A DNA stretch of 64,000 bases from Streptomyces physcomitrii (lineage in GTDB: Bacteria > Actinomycetota > Actinomycetes > Streptomycetales > Streptomycetaceae), in NCBI RefSeq assembly GCF_012273655.1, contig NZ_JAAWWP010000012.1, forward strand, positions 186,001 through 250,000, read 5' to 3'. This document shows positions 15,957 through 25,710 of the stretch, one piece after another; positions within the stretch are counted from its first letter, which is position 1; each line of letters starts with the position of its first letter. The translations under genes were made by a program, and so were the position numbers. A model generated the notes under the pieces. It had not been told where the DNA came from and made no database searches. It was given only the letters and a program-made list of their open reading frames with translations.

Positions 15957-16778
15957 ATGGCCGCACTCCCCGAGCTGACGTCCCTGCGCTCCCCGCGCGT
16001 GGTCGCCGCCCGCCGCCTCGCCAAGCGCAGCTTCCGCGGCAAGGAGCGGCGCTTCCTCGCCGAGGGCCCGCAGGCCGTACGGGAAGCCCTCGCGCACCTC
16101 GTCGAGGTCTATGTCACGCCCGAGGCCGCCGAACGGCACGCGGACATCCTCGACGCCTGCCGGGCGGCCGGGATCCCGGTACTGACCGCCTCCGGCGAGG
16201 TGGTCGCGGAGATGTCCGACACGGTCACCCCGCAGGGCGTCGTCGGCCTCTGCCGCTTCCTCGACACCCGCTTCGAGGAGGTGCTCGCCGCCCGGCCGCG
16301 CCTGGTCGCCGTCCTCGCCCACGTACGCGACCCCGGCAACGCCGGCACCGTGCTGCGCTGCGCGGACGCCGCCGGGGCCGAGGCGGTGGTGCTGACCGAC
16401 GCCTCGGTGGACCTGTACAACCCCAAGTGCGTACGGGCCTCGGTCGGTTCGCTCTTCCATCTGCCGGTCGCCGTCGGGGTCCCGGTGGAGCGGGCCGTGG
16501 CGGGGCTGCGGGAGGCCGGGGTGCGGATCCTCGCCGCGGACGGGGCGGGGGCGGAGGACCTGGACGCCGAGCTGGACCGCGGTGCCATGGGCGGGCCGAC
16601 CGCCTGGGTCTTCGGCAACGAGGCCTGGGGCCTGCCGGAGGAGACCCGGGCCCTCGCGGACGCCGTGGTGCGCGTCCCGATCCACGGCCGCGCCGAGAGC
16701 CTGAACCTCGCGACGGCCGCCGCGGTCTGCCTGTACGCCTCCGCCCGTGCACAGCGCGCACCCGGCGGATGCCGCTGA
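15957..16778 (+). CDS. SpoU/TrmH-family RNA 2'-O-methyltransferase
   Basis: 273 residues. The N-terminal substrate-binding domain (about 1-100) includes KERRFLAEGPQAVREAL. The C-terminal SPOUT knot domain carries the three motifs: RDPGNAGTVLRCADAAGA (1), AWVFGNEAWGLPEE (2) and IHGRAESLNLATAAAVCLY (3). These enzymes methylate ribose 2'-OH in rRNA or tRNA with S-adenosylmethionine. Its place after rplT supports a ribosomal substrate, but the exact nucleotide is unknown. ATG 15957 keeps the full N-domain. Confidence 0.92.
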   Translation: MAALPELTSLRSPRVVAARRLAKRSFRGKERRFLAEGPQAVREALAHLVEVYVTPEAAERHADILDACRAAGIPVLTASGEVVAEMSDTVTPQGVVGLCRFLDTRFEEVLAARPRLVAVLAHVRDPGNAGTVLRCADAAGAEAVVLTDASVDLYNPKCVRASVGSLFHLPVAVGVPVERAVAGLREAGVRILAADGAGAEDLDAELDRGAMGGPTAWVFGNEAWGLPEETRALADAVVRVPIHGRAESLNLATAAAVCLYASARAQRAPGGCR

Positions 16779-16843
16779 GCGACCTCCATTGGGTAAGGTG
16801 ACCCGCCCGAGGACCGAACGAGGGCGAAGGGCGGGGTAGGCGC

Positions 16844-18043
16844 ATGAGTCTCGCCGCTGGCGGACCGAGGACACCCGGGCCGCGCCGGGCCGCCGCCCCC
16901 GGGCCGGGCGAGGCCTCCCCGGCGGCCTGCCCCGCGGACCGGGCCCCCGCGGCACCGGAGGCACCGGGGCTCGACCCCGACGAACTCCCGGACGGACTCG
17001 TCGTCGCCGACGCGGACGGGCGGGTGGTCTGCTTCAACGCCGCCGCCGCCCGGATCACCGCCACCTCCCCCGAGCAGGCGCTCGGCGCCCCGCTGGAGAC
17101 CGTGCTGCCCCTGGAGGACCTGAAGGGCCGCCGCTGGTGGCAGCTGACCGATCCGTACGGCGGCCTCTCCACGCGCGTAGCGCAGCCGGAGCGCAATCTG
17201 CTGCTGCCCGGCGGGCGGGAGGTGCTGGTCTCGGCGCGCTACGTCCGCAGCCGCCCGACCGGGCCGGTGCGCAAGGTGGTGGTGGCCCTGCGGGACACCG
17301 AGGCCCGCCGCCGCACCGAGCGCAGCCACGCCGAGCTGATCGCCACCGTCGCCCACGAACTGCGCTCCCCGCTCACCTCCGTGAAGGGGTTCACGGCCAC
17401 CCTGCTCGCCAAGTGGGAGCGGTTCACCGACGACCAGAAGCGGCTCATGCTGGAGACCGTGGACGCCGACGCCAACCGCGTCACCCGGCTGATCACCGAG
17501 CTGCTCGACATCTCCCGGATCGACTCCGGGCGCCTGGAGGTGCGCCGCCAGCCCGTCGACATCGGGGCCGCCGTCGGCCGGCACATCCAGGCGCAGGTCG
17601 CCGCGGGCCGGCTCCCGGACCGCTTCCTGGTACGGGTGGAGCAGCCGCTGCCCGCCCTGTGGGCCGACCCCGACAAGATCGACCAGGTGCTGAGCAACCT
17701 GCTGGAAAACGCGGTGCGCCACGGCGAGGGAACCGTCACCATCGAGGTGGCGCCCGCGCGCCTGGAGAGTCCCGCCCAGCCGTCCCCGTCCGCGGACGGC
17801 GCCGAGGAAGGAACGGCCGTCACCGTGAGCGACGAAGGCCCCGGCATCCCCGAGGAGTCGATGGGCCGCGTCTTCACCCGCTTCTGGCGGGGCAGCAAAC
17901 GGGGCGGCACCGGTCTCGGGCTCTACATCGTCAAGGGCATCGTCGAGGCGCACGGCGGGACCATCACCGTCGGGCGGGGCCCCGGGGGCGGCGCCCAGTT
18001 CCGATTTACCCTGCCCGTGGCGGCCCCGGCGTATCTCGCCTAG
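16844..18043 (+). CDS. Orphan soluble PAS histidine kinase
   Basis: 399 residues without membrane helices. After a Pro/Ala-rich lead come a PAS domain (about 45-140; LPDGLVVADADGRVVCFNAAAARI), HisKA with the phosphoacceptor in VAHELRSPLTSVKGF (about residue 172), and HATPase_c with N-box NLLENAVRHG, G1 DEGPGIP and G2 GTGLGLYIVKGIVEAHGG. A short Ser/Pro insertion separates two strands of the ATPase domain. No response regulator is adjacent, so the partner is encoded elsewhere. Its fixed place between the SpoU gene and pheS is typical of Streptomyces. Confidence 0.92.
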   Translation: MSLAAGGPRTPGPRRAAAPGPGEASPAACPADRAPAAPEAPGLDPDELPDGLVVADADGRVVCFNAAAARITATSPEQALGAPLETVLPLEDLKGRRWWQLTDPYGGLSTRVAQPERNLLLPGGREVLVSARYVRSRPTGPVRKVVVALRDTEARRRTERSHAELIATVAHELRSPLTSVKGFTATLLAKWERFTDDQKRLMLETVDADANRVTRLITELLDISRIDSGRLEVRRQPVDIGAAVGRHIQAQVAAGRLPDRFLVRVEQPLPALWADPDKIDQVLSNLLENAVRHGEGTVTIEVAPARLESPAQPSPSADGAEEGTAVTVSDEGPGIPEESMGRVFTRFWRGSKRGGTGLGLYIVKGIVEAHGGTITVGRGPGGGAQFRFTLPVAAPAYLA

Positions 18044-18197
18044 CCACCACGGGCGCCTTCGCCCCGCTCCACCCCGCTAGACTCGGCCTTTGGCACCTTT
18101 GCGTCCTTGTGAGCGCGGTATCGGCCGCTCATCGCACGTATCCGCAGACGAGTCCGCGACGGGGACCACCGCCACCCAACCGGAAGCACGGGAAGAG

Positions 18198-19337
18198 ATG
18201 TCGGCACCGAACAAGTCGTACGACCCTGTCGAGGTCGAGGCACTGAAACCGGAACAGATCGAGCGCATGCGGGACGAGGCGCTCGCCGCCTTCGAGGCCG
18301 CCGGCGACCTCGAGGCGCTCCAGGAGGCGAAGGTCGCCCACACCGGCGGCGGCTCCCCCCTCGCGCTGGCCAACCGCGAGATCGGCGCCCTGCCGCCGCA
18401 GGCCAAGGCCGAGGCGGGCAAGCGCGTGGGCCAGGCCCGCGGCGCCGTCAACAAGGCGCTCGCGGCCCGCCAGAGCGCCCTGGAGGAGGAGCGCGACGCC
18501 CGCGTCCTCGTCGAGGAGGCGGTGGACGTCACGCTGCCCTACGACCGCGAGCCCGCGGGCGCCCGCCATCCGCTGACGACCTTCATGGAGCGCGTCGCGG
18601 ACGTCTTCGTCGCGATGGGCTACGAGGTCGCGGAGGGGCCCGAGGCCGAGGCCGAGTGGTTCAACTTCGACGCCCTGAACTTCCTGCCCGACCACCCGGC
18701 CCGGCAGATGCAGGACACCTTCTTCGTCGAGGGCACCACCCCCGAGGGCAAGCCCACCGAGGGCGACGAGTCCGGGGTCGTGCTGCGCACCCACACCTCC
18801 CCGGTGCAGGCGCGCGCCCTCCTGGAGCGCGAGGCGCCGGTCTACATCGTCTGCCCCGGCCGGGTCTACCGCACCGACGAGCTGGACGCGACGCACTCCC
18901 CGGTCTTCCACCAGATCGAACTGCTCGCCGTGGACGAGGGCCTGACCATGGCCGACCTCAAGGGCACCCTGGACCACATGGTCCAGTCGCTCTTCGGCCC
19001 GGACATGAAGACCCGGCTGCGCCCCAACTACTTCCCCTTCACCGAGCCGTCCGCCGAGATGGACATGCTCTGCTACGTGTGCAAGGGCGCCTCGGTGGGC
19101 GATCCGGACCGCCCCTGCCGCACCTGCTCCAGCGAGGGCTGGATCGAGCTGGGCGGCTGCGGGATGGTCAACCCGCGGGTGCTGGTGGCCTGCGGGGTGG
19201 ACCCGGAGAAGTACAGCGGCTTCGCGTTCGGCTTCGGCATCGAGCGGATGCTGATGTTCCGCCACAACGTCGAAGACATGCGTGACATGTTCGAGGGCGA
19301 CGTCCGGTTCACCCGGCCGTTCGGGATGGAGATCTGA
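18198..19337 (+). CDS. pheS: Phenylalanine-tRNA ligase alpha subunit
   Basis: 379 residues. Catalytic alpha chain of the (alpha-beta)2 synthetase that charges tRNA-Phe. The N-terminal coiled coil (about 1-100) is followed by the class II core: motif 1 around HPLTTFMERVADVFVAMGYEV, motif 2 YRTDELDATHSPVFHQIE, and motif 3 in FAFGFGIERMLMFRHNV. Phe-pocket residues are in PNYFPFTEPSAEMD, and LGGCGMVNP is present. ATG 18198 follows GGAAGAG. A TAGACT (18078-18083) may be the -10, leaving a leader of about 110 nt in which I see no T-box. The stop shares one base with pheT. Confidence 0.97.
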   Translation: MSAPNKSYDPVEVEALKPEQIERMRDEALAAFEAAGDLEALQEAKVAHTGGGSPLALANREIGALPPQAKAEAGKRVGQARGAVNKALAARQSALEEERDARVLVEEAVDVTLPYDREPAGARHPLTTFMERVADVFVAMGYEVAEGPEAEAEWFNFDALNFLPDHPARQMQDTFFVEGTTPEGKPTEGDESGVVLRTHTSPVQARALLEREAPVYIVCPGRVYRTDELDATHSPVFHQIELLAVDEGLTMADLKGTLDHMVQSLFGPDMKTRLRPNYFPFTEPSAEMDMLCYVCKGASVGDPDRPCRTCSSEGWIELGGCGMVNPRVLVACGVDPEKYSGFAFGFGIERMLMFRHNVEDMRDMFEGDVRFTRPFGMEI

Positions 19338-21865
19338 TGCGGGTCCCGCTTTCCTGGCTGCGGGAGTACGTCGACCTGCCGGAGACGGCCACCGGTCGCG
19401 ACGTACAGGCCAAGCTCATTTCGGCCGGTCTCGAAGTGGAGACCGTGGAGCGGCTCGGCGCCGGTCTGGCCGGTCCGCTGGTGGTCGGCAGGGTGCTGAC
19501 CATCGAGGAGCTGACCGAGTTCAAGAAGCCCATCCGCTTCTGCACCGTCGACGTCGGCGAGGCCAACGGCACCGGCGAGCCGCAGGAGATCGTCTGCGGT
19601 GCCCGCAACTTCGCGGTCGGCGACAAGGTCGTCGTGGTCCTGCCCGGCGCCGTGCTGCCCGGCGGCTTCGCGATCTCCGAGCGCAAGACCTACGGCAAGG
19701 TCTCCCGCGGCATGATCTGCTCCAGCGGCGAGCTGGGCATGGGCGAGGACGGCTCGGGCGGCATCGTCGTGCTGCCGCCCGAGTACGAGCCGGGCACCGA
19801 CGCGGTCGAGCTGCTCGAACTCGTCGACGAGGTACTGGACATCGCGGTCACCCCCGACCGCGGCTACTGCCTCTCGCTGCGCGGCGTCGCCCGCGAGACC
19901 GCCACCGCCTACGGGCTGCCGCTGCGCGACCCGGCGCTGCTCGACGTCCCGGCGGCGAACACCCACGGCTACCCGGTCCGGATCGACGACCCGCAGGGCT
20001 GCGACCGCTTCACCGCGCGCACCGTCACCGGCCTCGACCCCGAGGCCCGCTCCCCGATCTGGCTCCAGCGCAGGCTGCAGAAGGCCGGGATGCGGCCGAT
20101 CTCGCTCGCCGTCGACGTCACCAACTACGTGATGCTGGAGCTGGGCCAGCCCCTGCACGCCTACGACCGCGCGCGCATCGAGGGCACCATCGGGGTGCGC
20201 CGGGCCGAGCAGGGCGAGAAGTTCACCACCCTGGACGGGGCGGCCCGGGTGCTCGACGCCCAGGACCTGGTCATCACCGACGACCGCGGTCCGATCGGCC
20301 TGGCCGGGGTGATGGGCGGCGCCAACACCGAGATCGCCGACGCCGTGCCCGACCCGGAGACGGGCCGGATCGGCGGCACCACGGACGTGGTGATCGAGGC
20401 GGCGCACTTCGACGCGCTCTCCGTCGCCCGCACCGCCCGCCGCCACAAGCTCGGCTCGGAGGCCTCCCGCCGCTTCGAGCGCGGCGTGGACCCGCTCGCC
20501 GCGGCCGCCGCCGCGCAGCGCACCGTCGACCTGCTGGTGCTGCTCGCGGGCGGCACCGCCGAGGCGGGCGTCACCGAGATCGTCGCCCCCGGCGAGCCCC
20601 GCACCGTCACCGTCCCGGCCGACCACCCGGACCGGGTCGCGGGCGTGGCCTACGGCCGCGAGACCGTCGTACGGCGGCTCCAGGAGATCGGCTGCGACGT
20701 CGCGGGAGCGGACGAGCTGACCGTCACCGTGCCGTCCTGGCGCCCCGACCTGACCGACCCGAACGACCTCGCCGAAGAGGTCATCCGGCTGGAGGGGTAC
20801 GAGAACCTGCCTTCCACGCTGCCCAAGCCCCCCGCGGGCCGCGGGCTCACCGGGCGGCAGCGGCTGCACCGCCGCATCGGCCGGGCCCTTGCCGGGGCGG
20901 GCTATGTCGAGGTGCTCAACTACCCCTTCCTGTCCGCGCACGCGCTGGACCAGCTCGGCCTGGCCGCCGACGACCCGCACCGGCGGCTGGTCACGCTGGT
21001 CAACCCGCTCTCCGACGAGGAACCGGCGCTGCGCACCACCCTGCTGCCCGGGCTGCTCGGCGCGCTCCGGCGCAACGACGGCCGCGGCAGCCACGACCTC
21101 GCCCTCTTCGAGACCGGCCTGGTCTTCCTGGCGCGCGAGGAGCGGCGGCTCGCCGCCCGGCTGCCGGTGGACCGGCGCCCCACCGAGGAGGAGATCGCCG
21201 CGCTCGGCGCCGCGCTGCCCGAGCAGCCCCGCCGCGCCGCGGTCGTCCTCGCGGGCGCCCGCGAGCAGTCCGGCTGGTGGGGCAGGGGCCGCCCGGCCGA
21301 CTGGGCCGACGCCGTCGAGGCCGCCCGTACCGTGGCCCGCGAGGCGGGCGCCGAACTCCTGGTCCGCCAGGGCGCCTACGGACCCTGGCACCCCGGCCGC
21401 TGCGCGGAGCTCGCGGTCGTCGTCGACGGCACCGAGCACCTCGTCGGGCACGCGGGCGAGCTGCACCCGCGGGTGGTCAAGGCCCTCGGCCTGCCCGCCC
21501 GTACCAGCGCCATGGAGATCGACCTGGACCGGGTGGAGGCCGCGGGCGAGCCCGTGGTGCCGGGTCCGCGGATCTCCACCTTCCCGGTGGCGACCCAGGA
21601 CGTGGCGCTCGTGGTGGACGACTCGGTACCGGCCGGGGACGTGGAGCGGGTGCTGCGCGAGGGCGCGGGCGAACTTCTGGAGTCCATCCGGCTGTTCGAC
21701 GTCTTCACCGGGGAGCAGATCGGCGCGGGCAAGAAGTCCCTGGCGTACGCGCTGCGCTTCCGGGCCCCGGACCGCACGCTGACCGTGGAGGAGGCCTCGA
21801 CCGCGCGCGAGGCGGCCGTCGCGCTCGCGGGCGAGCGCACCGGGGCGGTGCTGCGCGGGGCCTGA
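19337..21865 (+). CDS. pheT: Phenylalanine-tRNA ligase beta subunit
   Basis: 842 residues. Domains in order: B1/tRNA-binding OB fold (about 40-155, with CGARNFAVGDKVVVVLPGA), B3/B4 editing domain (about 210-400; KLGSEASRRFERGVDP), B5 (about 420-490), catalytic-like B6/B7 (about 500-700; RLEGYENLPSTLP, HDLALFETGLVF) and the C-terminal ferredoxin-like anticodon-binding domain (about 745-840; STFPVATQDVALVVDDSVPA). Coupled to pheS. The C-terminus is followed by a strong terminator. Confidence 0.97.
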   Translation: MRVPLSWLREYVDLPETATGRDVQAKLISAGLEVETVERLGAGLAGPLVVGRVLTIEELTEFKKPIRFCTVDVGEANGTGEPQEIVCGARNFAVGDKVVVVLPGAVLPGGFAISERKTYGKVSRGMICSSGELGMGEDGSGGIVVLPPEYEPGTDAVELLELVDEVLDIAVTPDRGYCLSLRGVARETATAYGLPLRDPALLDVPAANTHGYPVRIDDPQGCDRFTARTVTGLDPEARSPIWLQRRLQKAGMRPISLAVDVTNYVMLELGQPLHAYDRARIEGTIGVRRAEQGEKFTTLDGAARVLDAQDLVITDDRGPIGLAGVMGGANTEIADAVPDPETGRIGGTTDVVIEAAHFDALSVARTARRHKLGSEASRRFERGVDPLAAAAAAQRTVDLLVLLAGGTAEAGVTEIVAPGEPRTVTVPADHPDRVAGVAYGRETVVRRLQEIGCDVAGADELTVTVPSWRPDLTDPNDLAEEVIRLEGYENLPSTLPKPPAGRGLTGRQRLHRRIGRALAGAGYVEVLNYPFLSAHALDQLGLAADDPHRRLVTLVNPLSDEEPALRTTLLPGLLGALRRNDGRGSHDLALFETGLVFLAREERRLAARLPVDRRPTEEEIAALGAALPEQPRRAAVVLAGAREQSGWWGRGRPADWADAVEAARTVAREAGAELLVRQGAYGPWHPGRCAELAVVVDGTEHLVGHAGELHPRVVKALGLPARTSAMEIDLDRVEAAGEPVVPGPRISTFPVATQDVALVVDDSVPAGDVERVLREGAGELLESIRLFDVFTGEQIGAGKKSLAYALRFRAPDRTLTVEEASTAREAAVALAGERTGAVLRGA

Positions 21866-21892
21866 GCCACCGGGCGGCACACGCGGACAGCA

Positions 21893-21929
21893 CACGAAGG
21901 GGCGCGCCGGGATGGCGCGCCCCTTCGTG
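21893..21929 (+). terminator. Terminator after pheST
   Basis: CACGAAGGGGCGCGCC (21893-21908) and its exact reverse complement (21914-21929) make a 16-bp stem with a 5-nt loop, 27 nt after pheT. The remaining gap to 22305 is GC-rich and holds only the presumed control region of the next gene; nothing else was recognised. Confidence 0.85.
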
Positions 21930-22305
21930 CTCTCGGGGGTCCGTGCTCGGGGAGGCGGAAGGGCGCCGCCCGCCCGGCCGGGATGTTCGGGCGGGCCTCG
22001 GCGGGGCGGACGGCGCGGCGGTGGCCACCGTGCGGATGCGGGAGTGCTGGTGGCCGTTCCGGCCTCTTACGAGGGATTTCAGTCAAGCGGCGTGAAACCG
22101 TCTGCGACAGGGCACGTTCCGAGCAGGAGCGGGCACTGCGTTCACACCCCGTGTGCGCGGCGGCGGGCCTTCGCGGACCGGGCCCCCGGCTCCCCGCCGG
22201 GACCGGCCGGGAGCGGGCGGACCGGCCCCGGCCAACTCCCGCCGCACCGGCGAAACTTCCCGCCCGCTGGTCTACGCTTTCCGCTCTGAGCCACCGGAGG
22301 GCACC

Positions 22306-23646
22306 ATGCAGCCCAACACACTGCTCGACGCGATACTCGACGAGGCGGGCATCTCGCACTCGGGCCTGGCCGCCCATGTGAACCTCGCCGGGCGGGCCCG
22401 CGGGCTCGGCCTGCGCTACGAACACACCGCGGTCGCCCGCTGGTTGAAGGGCCAGCGCCCCCGGGGCCAGGTCCCCGACCTGATCTGCGAGGTGCTCGCG
22501 GCCCGGCTGCGCCGCCCGGTCACCCTGGACGACATCGGGCTCGGGGTGCCGGGGGAGCCGGGCGCCGCGCCGACCTCCTCGCTCTCCGGCTTCGTGGAGC
22601 GGGCGACCGCCCTGTGGCGCAGCGACGAGCAGCAGCGCCCCCATCTGCTCGGCGCCCCGGCGGTCACCGGCACCCCCGCGGTGATGCCGGTCTGGGAGTG
22701 GGAGAACCCGCCCGAGGACATCGACGTCTCGCGGGGCGGGGCCCGCCGGGTGGACCGCGCCGACATCGAGATGCTGCGCGCGGCCCGTACCCACTACGAG
22801 CAGATGTACCGCAAGGCGGGCGGGGTGGCGACCCGCGCCCGCATCGTCGGCTTCCTCAACTCCGAGACCGCCGCCCTGCTGCGCGGCAGCTACCCGGACG
22901 CCACCGGGCGCCAGCTGCACCGCGCCACCGGCGGCCTGGTCGCCGTCGCCGGGATCTGCGCCTACGACTCCAACGCGCACGGACTCGCCCAGCGCTACTT
23001 CCACCAGGCCCTGCGCCTGGCCAAGGCCAGCGGAGACCGGGGCCTGGGCGCCTATGTCATCGCCCTGCTCGTCAACCAGTCCCTGTTCATGGGGGAGTTC
23101 CGGCAGTCGGTCGCCTTCGCGGAGGCGGCGCTGCGGGCCGCGGGGCGGGAGATCACCCCGGCCCTCGCCTGCGATCTGTACGCGATGCAGGCCAAGGCCT
23201 ACGCCCGGCTCGGCGACACCGCGAGCGCCTACCGCTGCATCTCCCGCGCCGAGTCCGCCGCGGGCCGCATCCACCGCGGTACGGAGCCCGACGAGACCGG
23301 GTATGTGCAGCCGGGCCTGGTCAACGTCCAGGTGGCGGAGGCGCTGCTCGGCCTCGGGGAGCTGCGGGCCGCGCGCGAGAACGCCGTCGCCGCGGTGGCC
23401 GCGCCCGCCCACGACCGGGGCCGGGTGCACCGGCTCGCGATGCTCAGCAAGGTCGAACTGCGCCTGGGCGCCGACGACTCGGCCGCCGCGACCGCGACCA
23501 GGATGGCCGAGGAGGCGCGCGGCATGGAGTCGCAGCGGCTGCGGGACCGGATGCGCACCGTACGGGCCTCGCTGCTCGGCAGCAGTTCGCCCGAGGCGGC
23601 GGGTGCGGCCGAGGTGATCGAGAAGGCGCTGCGCGTGCCCTTGTGA
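22306..23646 (+). CDS. XRE/TPR-type transcriptional regulator
   Basis: 446 residues. The N-terminal part (about 1-80) is helix-turn-helix-like: LLDAILDEAGISHSGLAAHVN and YEHTAVARWLKGQRPRG. The rest is helical with TPR-like units, for example GDRGLGAYVIALLVNQSLFMGEF, ALACDLYAMQAKAYARLGDTASAYRCISRAE and GLVNVQVAEALLGLGELRAARENA. This is the form of Streptomyces regulators of development and antibiotic production such as NsdA-like proteins; identity with one of them is not claimed. ATG 22306 has GGAGG at 22296-22300. Confidence 0.8.
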   Translation: MQPNTLLDAILDEAGISHSGLAAHVNLAGRARGLGLRYEHTAVARWLKGQRPRGQVPDLICEVLAARLRRPVTLDDIGLGVPGEPGAAPTSSLSGFVERATALWRSDEQQRPHLLGAPAVTGTPAVMPVWEWENPPEDIDVSRGGARRVDRADIEMLRAARTHYEQMYRKAGGVATRARIVGFLNSETAALLRGSYPDATGRQLHRATGGLVAVAGICAYDSNAHGLAQRYFHQALRLAKASGDRGLGAYVIALLVNQSLFMGEFRQSVAFAEAALRAAGREITPALACDLYAMQAKAYARLGDTASAYRCISRAESAAGRIHRGTEPDETGYVQPGLVNVQVAEALLGLGELRAARENAVAAVAAPAHDRGRVHRLAMLSKVELRLGADDSAAATATRMAEEARGMESQRLRDRMRTVRASLLGSSSPEAAGAAEVIEKALRVPL

Positions 23647-23724
23647 GGTCCGGTGCCTGCCCCGGCGCACCGCAGCCTGCTGCCATGGAGCCACTACTCC
23701 CCGTACCCCCGGAGGTGGCTCCAC

Positions 23725-24255
23725 GTGCAGTGGGCGAAGCAGAGCGAAGAGACCGTGTACGGCAACCCCTGGTTCCAGGTGAACCTCGCGGACGTCGAAC
23801 TCCCCGACGGCCGGCACCTGGACCACTTCCTGATACGGATGCGCCCGGTGGCCGCGGCGACCGTGGTCAACGCCGCCAACGAGGTGCTGCTGCTGTGGCG
23901 GCACCGGTTCATCACCGACAGCTGGGGCTGGGAGCTGGCCGCGGGCGTGGTCGAGGACGGCGAGGACCTCGCCGCGGCCGCGGCCAGGGAGCTCCACGAG
24001 GAGACCGGCTGGCGGCCCGGACCGCTCAGGCACCTGATGAGCGTCGAGCCCTCCAACGGCATCACCGACGCCCGGCACCACATCTACTGGGCCGACGAGG
24101 CCCGGTGCACCGGCGAGCCCGAGGACGCCTTCGAGTCGGACCGCCGCGAGTGGGTCCCGCTCAAGCTGGTCCCCGACCTGATCGCCCGCGGTGAGGTACC
24201 GGCCGCCAACATGGCGGCGGCGCTGCTCCTGCTGCACCATCTGCGCCTGGGCTGA
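23725..24255 (+). CDS. NUDIX hydrolase
   Basis: 176 residues. The NUDIX box is complete: GVVEDGEDLAAAAARELHEE then TGW, so pyrophosphohydrolase chemistry on a nucleoside-diphosphate-linked substrate is expected. EDAFESDRREWVPLKLVPDLIARGEV follows, as in ADP-sugar-type members. GTG 23725 is preferred because GGAGG sits at 23711-23715; an upstream GTG (23653) would add 24 non-conserved residues. It follows the XRE/TPR gene by 78 nt and may share its transcript. Confidence 0.85.
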   Translation: MQWAKQSEETVYGNPWFQVNLADVELPDGRHLDHFLIRMRPVAAATVVNAANEVLLLWRHRFITDSWGWELAAGVVEDGEDLAAAAARELHEETGWRPGPLRHLMSVEPSNGITDARHHIYWADEARCTGEPEDAFESDRREWVPLKLVPDLIARGEVPAANMAAALLLLHHLRLG

Positions 24256-24296
24256 GCCGCGCCCGACGGCCGCCGCCCCGGCGCGCGTTCACCGGT

Positions 24297-24554
24297 TCAG
24301 CGCCCGAAGGTCGCCCACAGGGTGACGGCGAGGGCGCCCGCCGCGGTGAGCGCGGTGATCGCGGGCAGCGGCCACCGGGTGTGTTCGAGGGCGGAGAGGC
24401 GGGCGTTCAGCTCGTCCTGCTCCTTGGCGCTCTGTTCATCGCGCTGGGTGAGCAGGGCGAGCCTGCCCTCCACCCGCGCGAGCCCCACGTCCAGGTCCCT
24501 TCGTAACTCCCTGCATTCGTCCTGGTCGAAGAGACGCTCGTGTTCGGCGGTCAC
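24297..24554 (-). CDS. Small coiled-coil protein with C-terminal membrane anchor
   Basis: 85 residues. A charged coiled coil (LFDQDECRELRRDLDVGLARVEGRL...KEQDELNARLSALEH) is followed by one membrane helix at the C-terminus (LPAITALTAAGALAVTLWATF). GTG 24554 has GGGAGG about 7 nt upstream on this strand; ATG 24569 is a longer alternative. Tail-anchored coiled coils can be membrane scaffolds, but no function is known. It converges on the NUDIX gene with a 41-nt gap. Confidence 0.65.
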   Translation of the reverse strand: MTAEHERLFDQDECRELRRDLDVGLARVEGRLALLTQRDEQSAKEQDELNARLSALEHTRWPLPAITALTAAGALAVTLWATFGR

Positions 24555-24764
24555 GTACCGGCCTCCCATTTCTCTCGAAACTGTCGCTCGTGTGTGCGAA
24601 TACGAGTCAACTCCGCTGGTGGGCGCGGCGGGAGGGTGTGGACGGGGCATATGCGTGAGCGCTCCGCACACACCGTGTGAAAGGCGGAGGGGGCAGTTCC
24701 GGGCCGGATATGGCGCGTAATCGCCTACGGAAAGTGACGCCCTGGGGTGGAGGTGCCCGCACCG

Positions 24765-24805
24765 GAGCCCTCCACCCGGAGGCGCGGGGCTCGGGTGGAG
24801 GGCTC
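24765..24805 (-). terminator. Terminator after the 3-hydroxyacyl-CoA dehydrogenase
   Basis: GAGCCCTCCACCCG (24765-24778) and CGGGTGGAGGGCTC (24792-24805) make a perfect 14-bp stem with a 13-nt loop, 45 nt past the stop of the minus-strand gene. Confidence 0.75.
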
Positions 24806-24849
24806 AGAAGGAGGTGCCGGGTCCGTCCGAAAAGGAGCGGGCGGGGGGC

Positions 24850-25710
24850 TCAGGCGTAGGCGTAGAAGCCGGAGCCCGTCTTGCGGCCGAGGCGGCCCGC
24901 GTCGACCATCCGCTGCAGGAGCGGGGGAGCGGCGTAGAGCGGCTCCTTGTACTCCGCGTACATCGAGTCGGCGACCGAGGCCACCGTGTCCAGGCCGATC
25001 AGGTCGCTCAGCTTGAGCGGGCCCATCGGGTGGGCGCAGCCCAGCTCCATGCCGTTGTCGATGTCCTCGCGGCTCGCGATGCCGGACTCGAACATCCGTA
25101 TCGCGGAGAGCAGATAGGGGATGAGCAGGGCGTTCACCACGAAGCCCGAGCGGTCCTGGGCGTGGATGGCGTGCTTGCCGAGCACCTTCTCCACCATGGA
25201 CTGCGTCCGGGCGACGGTCCCCTCGGAGGTGGTCAGGGCCGGGATCAGCTCGACCAGCTTCTGCACCGGCGCCGGGTTGAAGAAGTGGATGCCGATGACG
25301 TGGTCGGGGCGGGAGGTCGCCACCGCGAGCTTGACCAGCGGGATGGAGGAGGTGTTGGAGGCGAGGATCGCGTCCTGGCGGGTCACCACCTGGTCGAGGA
25401 CCTGGAAGATCTCCGTCTTCACCTGCTCGTTCTCCACGACCGCCTCGATGACCAGGTCGCGGTCGGCGAATTCGCCGAGGTCGGTGGTGAAGCTGAGCCG
25501 CGCCTGGGTGGAGTCGAACTCCTCCTGGCTGATCTTGCCCCGCTGGGCGGCCCGGGAGAGGGAGTTGTAAAGCCGGGTGCGGCCTATCTCCAGGGCTTCG
25601 CCGGTGGTCTCGGCGACCATGACGTCCAGTCCGGCGCGGGCGCAGACCTCTGCGATGCCCGCTCCCATCTGGCCGCAGCCCACTACTCCGACGCGTTCGA
25701 TGTCGGTCAC
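24850..25710 (-). CDS. 3-hydroxybutyryl-CoA dehydrogenase
   Basis: 286 residues. NAD(P)-dependent oxidation/reduction of 3-hydroxyacyl-CoA in butyrate or fatty acid metabolism. The Rossmann motif VGVVGCGQMGAGIAEVCARAG is at 7-28, then SNTSSI, GIHFFNPAPVQKLVELI (catalytic His-Glu dyad region), DRSGFVVNALLIPYL, the Asn/Asp-rich C-domain and GRKTGSGFYAY. The length matches the family (about 282). GTG 25710 follows AAAGGTG; longer starts add non-conserved residues. It is monocistronic with a strong terminator. Confidence 0.93.
   Translation of the reverse strand: MTDIERVGVVGCGQMGAGIAEVCARAGLDVMVAETTGEALEIGRTRLYNSLSRAAQRGKISQEEFDSTQARLSFTTDLGEFADRDLVIEAVVENEQVKTEIFQVLDQVVTRQDAILASNTSSIPLVKLAVATSRPDHVIGIHFFNPAPVQKLVELIPALTTSEGTVARTQSMVEKVLGKHAIHAQDRSGFVVNALLIPYLLSAIRMFESGIASREDIDNGMELGCAHPMGPLKLSDLIGLDTVASVADSMYAEYKEPLYAAPPLLQRMVDAGRLGRKTGSGFYAYA

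Noticed and set aside
18084..18197. T-box riboswitch in the pheS leader
   Set aside because: A TGGCACC segment occurs, but the conserved T-box bulge, specifier loop and terminator/antiterminator pair are absent, and the leader is too short.
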